64,000 nt of DNA from assembly GCF_029873635.1 (NCBI RefSeq), contig NC_080419.1:71170597-71234596 (forward strand). The letters run 5' to 3'. A program made the position numbers and the translations under genes. Shown here piece after piece: positions 57,096 through 64,000 of the stretch (its first letter is position 1; each line of letters begins with the position of its first letter). The notes under the pieces are model-generated. The model made no database searches, was not told the DNA's origin, and saw nothing but the letters and a program-made list of their open reading frames with translations. Origin of the DNA: Malania oleifera (taxonomy: Eukaryota > Streptophyta > Magnoliopsida > Santalales > Ximeniaceae).

Positions 57096-57312
57096 TGGGT
57101 AAAATGTAAGTAGTTAGGTAGTATTTCTTTTGTAGGTATATGTAATGGTTTAATTAGTGTAGCATTTTAGTTTTAGGAGAATTTTTTCTTTTGTATATAT
57201 AGTCTCCCAGGACTCGGAATGTAACCACGGTATTCCTCCACCATAAGTGAGTGTAAGTAATAAAATAAGTAGACTCTTTTCTTGTTTAGGGATGAAGAGT
57301 TAAGTGAATAGT

Positions 57313-57348
57313 AAATTTCGAGGACGAAATTTTATAAGGAGAGGAGAA
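57313..57348 (+). other. Polypurine tract and inverted repeat of J
   Basis: aaatttcgaggacgaaattt (57313-57332) followed by ataaggagaggagaa directly before the 3' LTR, the same arrangement as in A. Confidence 0.88.
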
Positions 57349-59639
57349 TGTAACGACCCGAAGAATAATGGTATTTAAATAATAAAAGAAAGGGAAATGG
57401 AAACTGGAAACAAAAGGAGGCAGTCGACGACATTGCATTTTGGAAAGGATAAATCCTAGGAATTTTTTAGCTCCTCGTCAACGAATACAGCAGACTCGTC
57501 GACGAGGGTATAACAGAAGCTCGTCGACGAGGATGGGATTCATCGAAGAAAATATAATTGGGCCCGTCGACGAGGTGACGTGGCTCATCGACGAGGAAAT
57601 GCCAAGGGGATGATTTTAGGGTTTTTGAATTTCATTGACGAAGGGGAGAGTTCGTCAACGAATTTTGTATTGACCTCGTCCATGAGGTGACGTGGCTCAT
57701 CGACGAAGGCCACAGTTTAAATAGGCCTAAAGTTCATTTTCGGTTGAAATTTTCCACGCAGATCTTTTCTCTCTCCTACCCTTCTGTCCCTCCTTCTTCT
57801 CTCTTTGATTTCAGGCAGGATTTTCACTTGTTTGACGATCTGAAGTTGCCACGACGCTCCTATGAAAGTTCTTTGCAAGTCTGCTAGAGCGGATCGTCGG
57901 TGTGCCTGAGGAGGAAACCATCCCAAATCCAGGGTAAGACTTTCTACTCAAGATTTGGATTTTTGGCAGTTGTAGAAAGTGTTATACTCTTAGAAATACT
58001 GAACTTTAGTTTTGGGGAATGTTGTTTCCAGGGTATTGAGTTGGGAACCCTGTGGGTGCGGGACAGGTTTTCTTAGGGGCTTTTCAAGAATCAGGTAAGG
58101 AGATAAATTAAGCTAGTTCTTTTTAAGAAAATGCATGTACATATAGCATTTGATTTCAGGAAAATAAATATGTTCATATATATATGATTTATATTTGAGA
58201 AAATATTGTTGAAAAAGATGGTAAGTTGAATATATGAAAAATCTGTTGGTGTGGCATAAGTATAAAATGTTATGAAATACTGTTTTCTAGAAATGTGATT
58301 TTGATATGGATTTTTATAATGGAAAATCGGCATACGGGCCGAGATTTTTATATGTTTTGCTGGCGTACGGGCCGTGTTATGTCTATGATTTGCCAGCGTA
58401 CGGGCTGAGCTATGAATATATTTTGCCAGCGTATGGACCATGCTATGAGGTGATTTTCCAGCGTACGGGCTAAGCTATGATATGATTTTTTGGCATACGG
58501 GCCAAGCTATGGATGTGATTTGCCAACATACGAGTTGTGCTACGATATGATTTGATGGCGTACAGGCCGAGCAATGGAAAAATGTAAAATACTGGCGTAC
58601 GGGTCGAAGATTTTTCATGATATATGTATATATGTAAAATGATATGATTGATCTGATAATTAATGATATGAAATATCCATGTATCATAGTTTCAGTATAT
58701 GTTATATGATATTAGAACCTGGTTGGCTTCGTCTAGGCTAGCACTTGCACGGTACCGTTGCTATGTGTCCATGGTCATCATAATCATGATATTTGTGTTA
58801 ACGCTGCTGTACGGAGCGGTGTGAGATTGGATGGTCGATGTGGTTTTTAAGAAGTGTGTGAGCGCCCCTGGTGTATAAATTAGGTCAGGTAGACCCATCA
58901 GACTTACAGACTGTACTTTTGACTTGGTAGTGGTCGGCCAACCATTGTCAGGTCTCGCCTTCTGGCCACACAACCCAGTCATGTGGGGGTAATACATGAC
59001 AACAGCCAGCTAACCTACCAGGAATGATTTTGTATTATATTTTCTAAGATGAAATATGTTTATGATAATGCACTATGTTCTGCCATGTTTAATGATATAT
59101 ATGTTTTCCCAGATTTGATAAAACAGTTACTGAATATGTTCTATATGGTATATGTATATCACGAAATACTCATGTTATCGCGCACTGGTATTAGTTTATA
59201 TCCCTTACTGAGAGGTGTCTCATCCTAAAATTTTATAAACTTTTAAGGAGCCCCTAATAGGAGAGCGGGTAAAGCCTCGTTGATCTAGTACGGTAGATCT
59301 ACACCTCCAGAAGGGTAAGTATTTTGATAGGGTCAAATGTATTTTGTGGAAATGACCCTAAGACATCTTTTTGGGTTGGGTGTTGTGTATGTATATATAT
59401 ATATATACAATGATTGTAGTAACTTTGGTATTGTGATGTATGGTATAATGAGATGTATATGATTGTATATTTCCTGCTGCTTAGGCTTCTGTTATGTGTT
59501 CTGATGTATTCCTGGTACCCACGGGTCTAGGTGGATTATGATCTACTGAGATTTATGATATTGATTTTATTATATTTATTGTAAAAAAAAAGTATATATA
59601 TATATATATATATATATGGAAATTAAGCAGGTCGTCAAA
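57349..59639 (+). repeat. 3' LTR of Gypsy J
   Basis: A 2.29-kb LTR with the palindrome cluster 57420-57710, tgacgtggc boxes (57576-57584, 57688-57696), donor-like sites (57931-57938, 58092-58100), tandem array 58315-58615 and inverted repeat 59209-59222. An AT microsatellite is near the end (59593-59617). Confidence 0.9.
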
Positions 59640-59949
59640 AATCAGGTCACACATAAGATCAAGAGAACATGGAAGTCAAGGTAGGTCTTAAAGCACAAAT
59701 TTGGCGTATTCCATGGAGTTTTCATAGCAAACGAAGAAGACATTTTGATTGGTATTTGTAATGTATTTAAGTTTTATTATTTTGGTTTGTAATAATGCAT
59801 GCATCTACATGATATGCCTAAAAGCTCAGAATGACCGTAGGCAGACCTTTAGGGCTCGGTTGACCGAAGCCAGGTTTTTTGAGCTAAATTAAAGTGCCTT
59901 GACCTTAGATAGACCCTAGGTTCCTGCACATAACTTTAAACTCAAATAA

Positions 59950-60345
59950 GGACCTATACACACTTTTAGTGTGTTCGGTCGATCGAACCTAAACCTTCAT
60001 AGAAGCATCAATCGACCAAACCTTGCCAGGGTCAATAGTTTACTACAAGGTCGACTGAACCAAAACATACATAGACTTTCAGTCGACCAAACCTCCCCAG
60101 GGTCAAAGGTTTGACTATTTGGTCGACCAATTGTTAAATGAACTTCAATGCTCTGGTTGACCGAACTGACACGCAGGGAATTCCCAACGTCATGGTCGAC
60201 TGAACCCATGAATCTAGTCAACTAAACTTGACTTGGTCGACCAAACCTTGGACGGTTTAGAATCGCCTTTGGACGGTCGACCGAACCTATAGTGCAAAAA
60301 TACCCTGGTTGACCAAACCTCAAATCTGGTCGACCGAACCTCTTA
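59950..60345. repeat. GGTCGACC palindrome cluster in solo LTR I
   Basis: About a dozen dispersed variants of ggtcgaccgaacc lie upstream of the TATA box at about 60454-60462. Same motif as in H, with more CpG decay (ggtcgaccaaacc, ggttgaccaaacc). Confidence 0.78.
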
Positions 60346-62224
60346 GGTCGGTCAATTTTTTATCGCAGGTAAACGAGGCTAATTTTAATTAAATATCATT
60401 AATCTTTTTCTAAAATACCCAGTGTGTCCCCAACGATTATAATTTTTCCCAACTCTATAAATACCCTTTCATTTGTCAAAATTAGCAACTTTAATTAGCC
60501 TAACTTTTCTCTAAAAAATTTTTTCCTAATCAAAGTTCCCCCATATACTCTTTTACTTGAAAAATCATTTTGGGGTCAAATTTTTCATACTCTCCAAACT
60601 CTCTTTCATTTATTTTTGCAAAACATTTTTAAGAGAGTATTTTGTTTGGGCATTTGTTTTTGTATTCATAGCAAAAATGTCTTTGAAGTTAATGCGTAGA
60701 TTCTCCAAATATTTTTCATTTGCATAAATCTTTGTTCGAGAACATAATACTCATTTTCCCATATATTTTATTTTTGCAAAAACTATTTGAAACCCAAACC
60801 CTAAGTTCTCCTACTTAGTACTGAAAATATTTTTTGGAGAAGTATTTTATTAGGGTTCAAATCTTTGATGCATCTTATCATATATGTCTTTCATCAAAGA
60901 TTGGAATATTTGTTTTACAAACTTTCTCTACTGAGCATTATTGCATATCATATGAGAGTGCATTTGAGCTTAAATGTGTACATTTCTTCTTGTATTTTTC
61001 ATAAGCATTTTCATGTATTAAAATGTTTTTAATGTATCGGTTGGGTTCATCCTAGAATTGAACTAGGGAGTCTTAACCCTGTAAGAGAGATCGGTTCTGT
61101 TCAACCCAAAAATTGAACTGGGATTTTCTTCGCCCCGTAAGGAGAGGATGTAAACGACTTCTACTTCGCCCGTTTAAGTGAACAAGGATAGTGTAATCCT
61201 TGAGGGTATGCCCTAGGAAGGGATGTTGGCAGTATTCGCTGAACCTCGTTAACAAATCTGTGTGTCATTCTCTCTCTATTTTATTTAATTTTTTGCACAT
61301 AAATTTCAGCATATGTATGAATGTTTGTTTAATGTCATAATTATTTGCATACATGCATTTGATTTAAATAAGATCTACTGCACACATGTATGTTTACTTT
61401 TACTGTTAAAATTATTTTACATACATGCGTGTACATTGAATGGGATATGATATGTGGTGAATCGGCGTAAATGCTTAATTTAGCCAAAATGTTTTAAAAC
61501 CCAATTCACCCCCTTCTTGGGATCACACCAATTCTAACAATATGTTAATTAATTAAATTGTCAGTAATTTAATTTAATTGATGGGTATCTATAATCTTTA
61601 CATGGGGAGATAACTAAGCATTTAATAATAGGAGCTCAAATTTAATTTCAAATATGACAGGGAGTGCAATTATAATTCTTTAGTGGTATGAATTATAATT
61701 AACATAATTAAGGATTAATCCAGGTTGGATTAGGAATTCTTAATTATGTTGGAAGACCTAGTCATATTTGCCCAGAGGTCCCTGTTGTAGCCTATATACA
61801 TGCGCTCCATTCAGCAGCAAGGGTTAGACGACAACACACACATAGAGGCAGACGTCTTCTTGAGAAGCAAACCCTAGCTGTTGCTAACGAACCCACTCTC
61901 TGAGGACCAAGGCGTGTTTAAGGAATACAATAGAAGATCCCTGGTTGTCATCAAGAGTTATTCCTCGTAGATCTGGGAGTTCCTCTTCGTGCTTGTAGAT
62001 TCAGGAGTTCTTCTTCATGCTTGCAAATTTGAGATCAAACTAGAGAGATCTCGTAGGTATGATCCTAATCACATAATTAGGATTTGCAAGATCAAATTTT
62101 TATTGTGATTCGGGTTCGAAAGATCAAATTTTTGTTTAACCCAGGTATGTAAGATTTTTTTTTTTTCCATTATTCGTATGCACTATAGCTAGATCTTAGG
62201 GCTATTCCGCAGAAGGCCCCTTCA

Positions 62225-63758
62225 ATTGGTATCACAGCCTCAATTGATACTGTATACGAATAATAATACCATGTTCTTTAGTTTTCAAGCTATTGCATGC
62301 ATAGGGTAGAATGTATGGATGTGCTAAATTCTGTTTTGCAGCATTCTGCCTGGTTATTATGGTCACACGAATGTATGGTTTATGATTGCGATTGTTTAAA
62401 AATTCGTAGCATGTGAACTTTGGATTATAGAGGCATAGGATTTTGTAATCTGATTGCAATTTTTTGTTACAAGATTCGTAGCATGTGAACTTCGGCCATG
62501 GAGGCATAGGATTCTGTAATTTGTCGCAGGTTCATCCGAGACGCAGGCACAGTTGCGGCATATAGTAGTGGCGGAAAAGAAGAAAAACCCTAGAACAATG
62601 TTGCAGTTTAAATTTGAATTTGAATTTGAATTTTGAATTTGAATTTGAATTTGAATTTGAATTTGAATTTGAATTTAAATTTGAAATTGAATTTTAAATT
62701 GAATTTGAATTTGAATTTGAATTTAAATTTAAAATTGAAATTGAAATTGAAATTGAATTTGTATTTAAATTTGAATTTGAATTTTAAATTGAAATTGAAT
62801 TTGAATTTAAATGGAGGGTTTATAAATAGACTTGTAGCCACAGTCTACAGGCCAAACCTCGCCGACCGTCGGCACTCCATAATGGCAAGCAAGGAATCAC
62901 GGTTTTATGATGCGAGCTGCTAGACCATAATAGCAAGGATTTTTATTATATCATATTTCTTGTTTATATATGCTTTCTTGGCGTGTTTTTTGTTCTTATG
63001 TTATGTCATTAGCATGTAAGATTTAACATTTCAATATTAGTTTATGCATGTGCAACTAGAGAATAAAATTAATTCCCAATTTATAATTTTTTAAAAAATA
63101 ATTTTACAGAATTTGGAATTTTATTTGTTGCATGTATTTTAGTTACCAATATTTGAATATTAAATTTATTGGAATATTAAACACGTGCAAATTTGCATCC
63201 TTCATGAATTAAATAACTAAGTGGGTGAGGGAATTTATTATGTATAAATCTCATGGTCTCTATCACTAGTTTATAGGTGGTGTAATTAATTTTATGAGTT
63301 GATATTAGTATCTTCCTCACCATCGGATGGAATTAATAACAGACTCACCAAGTATAAACTCTAGTAATTGTTTGTATTGGGTCACCTCTCAATTTGGGGG
63401 ATTCACTACGGGACAATAGGTCTAGTGTTATGTGGTGGTATACACTTAGCTATGAATAGTAGTATTCTCACCATCCGAGTCACTACTATTGTTTATAGGA
63501 TCCAAGCAAAGTCAACATTTTAAATTTTGCTTAGCATAGTCACTTGCCTAGATAGTAAAATTAATAGGTCCTCACTTGTCTACACAAATGTTGAGTAATA
63601 GATGACCTTCCCATCAAGGCATATTACTCACGGTGTGCTAAGTTGCTGAAAAATTCTTTAAAAGAAAAATATTGATAGAGGGAACCATATTCTTTTAATT
63701 GAATTAAAAGTTTATTATTACTCATCATATTTTGTTATAATTGATTCTCAGGATTAAA
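62225..63758 (+). other. Priming site and leader of Copia L
   Basis: attggtatcacagcctc (62225-62241) is an iMet-type priming site with one change. The 1.5-kb leader contains a diverged tandem duplication of about 60 bp (62399-62455 and 62467-62523; shared attcgtagcatgtgaacttt and gaggcataggatt). The hexanucleotide array follows, then AT-rich text without a credible frame. Confidence 0.75.
62606..62812. repeat. (GAATTT)n hexanucleotide array
   Basis: About 207 bp of gaatttgaattt with one-base slips to aaattt and attgaaattg. Open frames on both strands (Asn-Leu and Lys-Phe repeats) arise from it and are not genes. It lies in the leader of L. Confidence 0.92.
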
Positions 63759-64000
63759 ATGACTTTCAATCCCCTAGCTATTATTCTCAAAGAAAACAAA
63801 TTGGTTTGACCTAATTATATTGATTGGAAAAGGAACTTGGATATTGTGCTGACTGCATAGGAGTACAAGTATTTTCTCACAGAGGTATGTCCACAGAAAC
63901 TCGGTGAAAGGGTAACCGATGAGGAAACTCAGGCTTACTGAAAGTGGATTAAGGCAGATGAGATGACATGGTGTTACATTTTGGCATCGAATGTTATGCA
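63759..64000 (+). pseudogene. Start of gag of Copia L
   Basis: ATG 63759 opens MTFNPLAIILKENKLV, followed after a stop by NYIDWKRNLDIVLTA, a stop, and EYKYFLTEVCPQKLGERVTDEETQAY, another stop, then KWIKADEMTWCYILASNVM to the window edge. This is the N-terminus of a Copia gag of the type with a conserved NKL..NY.DWKRNLDIVL..EY. Three stops in 80 codons, each one substitution away from a sense codon of this family (Gly or Glu), show decay. Confidence 0.85.

Larger units (their letters stand above)
47974..59639 (+). mobile_element. Tekay/Del-type Gypsy retrotransposon J
   Basis: J has LTRs 47974-50260 and 57349-59639, a priming site at 50261 and a polypurine tract before 57349. Gag, protease remnant, RT, RNase H, integrase and chromodomain follow on the plus strand. 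Without K it is about 9.55 kb. Flanks attca and aatca differ by one base, and the last LTR base triplet has decayed from ACA to AAA. It is a close relative of A. Decay is heavy, dominated by TAG and TGA stops from CAG, TGG and CGA codons. Confidence 0.9.
47883..61539 (+). mobile_element. SIRE-like Copia solo LTR I, split by Gypsy J
   Basis: I starts TGTTTACTTTTTGAG and ends ATTCTAACA, flanked by a perfect 5-bp duplication atatg (47878-47882 and 61540-61544). Without J it is about 1.99 kb, and it has no gag or pol. The right part carries GGTCGACC palindromes (59950-60345), a TATA box (ctataaata, about 60454-60462), a stem (61198-61221), the conserved gaacctcgttaaca block and the cacccccttcttgggatcac end. 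It belongs to the same group as H. Confidence 0.87.
47162..62224 (+). repeat. 5' LTR of Copia L, split by solo LTR I
   Basis: The parts 47162-47882 and 61545-62224 join across the duplicated atatg into about 1.4 kb, running TGTTAGAGATTT...CCCCTTCA. A TATA-like ctatataaa occurs near 47560 in the first part. The second part includes a possible leader with CAG-rich exon-like text at 61800-62060. No coding frame is seen. Confidence 0.8.
47162..64000 (+). mobile_element. Copia retrotransposon L, 5' part, running off the window
   Basis: L begins TGTTAGAGATTT at 47162 inside the protease of M. Its 5' LTR (47162-62224) is split by solo LTR I. A priming site follows at 62225-62240, then a 1.5-kb leader and the start of gag at 63759. 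The rest of pol and the 3' LTR lie beyond position 64000, so its TSD (tcctc expected) cannot be checked. Confidence 0.85.

Noticed and set aside
62608..62923. Open frames of Asn-Leu and Lys-Phe repeats on the two strands
   Set aside because: Both arise from the (GAATTT)n array and have no non-repeat protein content.

Overview
This window looks like a repeat-rich stretch of a flowering-plant nuclear genome. It holds one intact single-copy gene in an island of about 5 kb (39986-45142), between two deep nests of LTR retrotransposons. The plant assignment rests on the plant-type CCCH zinc-finger protein, on plant Ty1/copia and Tekay/Del-type Ty3/gypsy proteins, and on LTR priming sites of the plant iMet type (TGGTATCAGAGC). 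I cannot name the species. All insertion calls were made by eye from LTR ends, 5-bp target duplications (TSDs), priming sites and broken reading frames.

Left nest (1-39985). The outermost element is a Copia copy on the minus strand (F), whose 5' LTR is at 39622-39985. It is broken by a partial SIRE-like LTR (G, 1-1061) and by a Gypsy solo LTR (E, 2939-39575, TSD gaaac on both sides). E is split by a 9.5-kb SIRE/Maximus-like Copia element (D, 4577-38600). D is split twice: by B (8519-21829, TSD atacc), a gag-only relative of D, and by A (23580-34788), a Tekay-type Gypsy element. B's 3' LTR carries a complete 5.5-kb Copia element (C, 8964-14448, TSD gtact). A's 3' LTR carries a SIRE-like solo LTR (H, 23889-25893). 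Removing the inner insertions rejoins the outer reading frames and LTRs.

Gene island (39986-45142). An intronless minus-strand CDS (42226-43392, 388 aa) encodes a plant arginine-rich tandem CCCH zinc-finger protein of the AtTZF1/2/3 group. A candidate 5'-UTR intron and a G-box lie upstream. Further out is a 21-bp minisatellite interrupted by a 269-bp hAT-type MITE with a perfect 8-bp TSD.

Right nest (45537-64000 and beyond). A decayed Copia element on the plus strand (M) is cut inside its protease by Copia L, which starts at 47162 and runs off the window in gag. L's 5' LTR is split by SIRE-like solo LTR I (47883-61539, TSD atatg). I is split by a 9.5-kb Tekay-type Gypsy element J (47974-59639), and J by SIRE-like solo LTR K (51663-53773, TSD gtatg).

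No retroelement here looks competent. Reading frames carry many CAG-to-TAG, CGA-to-TGA and TGG-to-TAG changes, and several catalytic residues are lost. The most interesting signals are non-coding: (i) a hairpin in the SIRE-like LTRs whose stem sequence differs between families but stays fully paired; (ii) clusters of short family-specific palindromes just upstream of the LTR TATA box in unrelated Copia and Gypsy families; (iii) conserved splice-donor-like sites and a small inverted repeat shared by the Gypsy LTRs; (iv) the gag-only element B.
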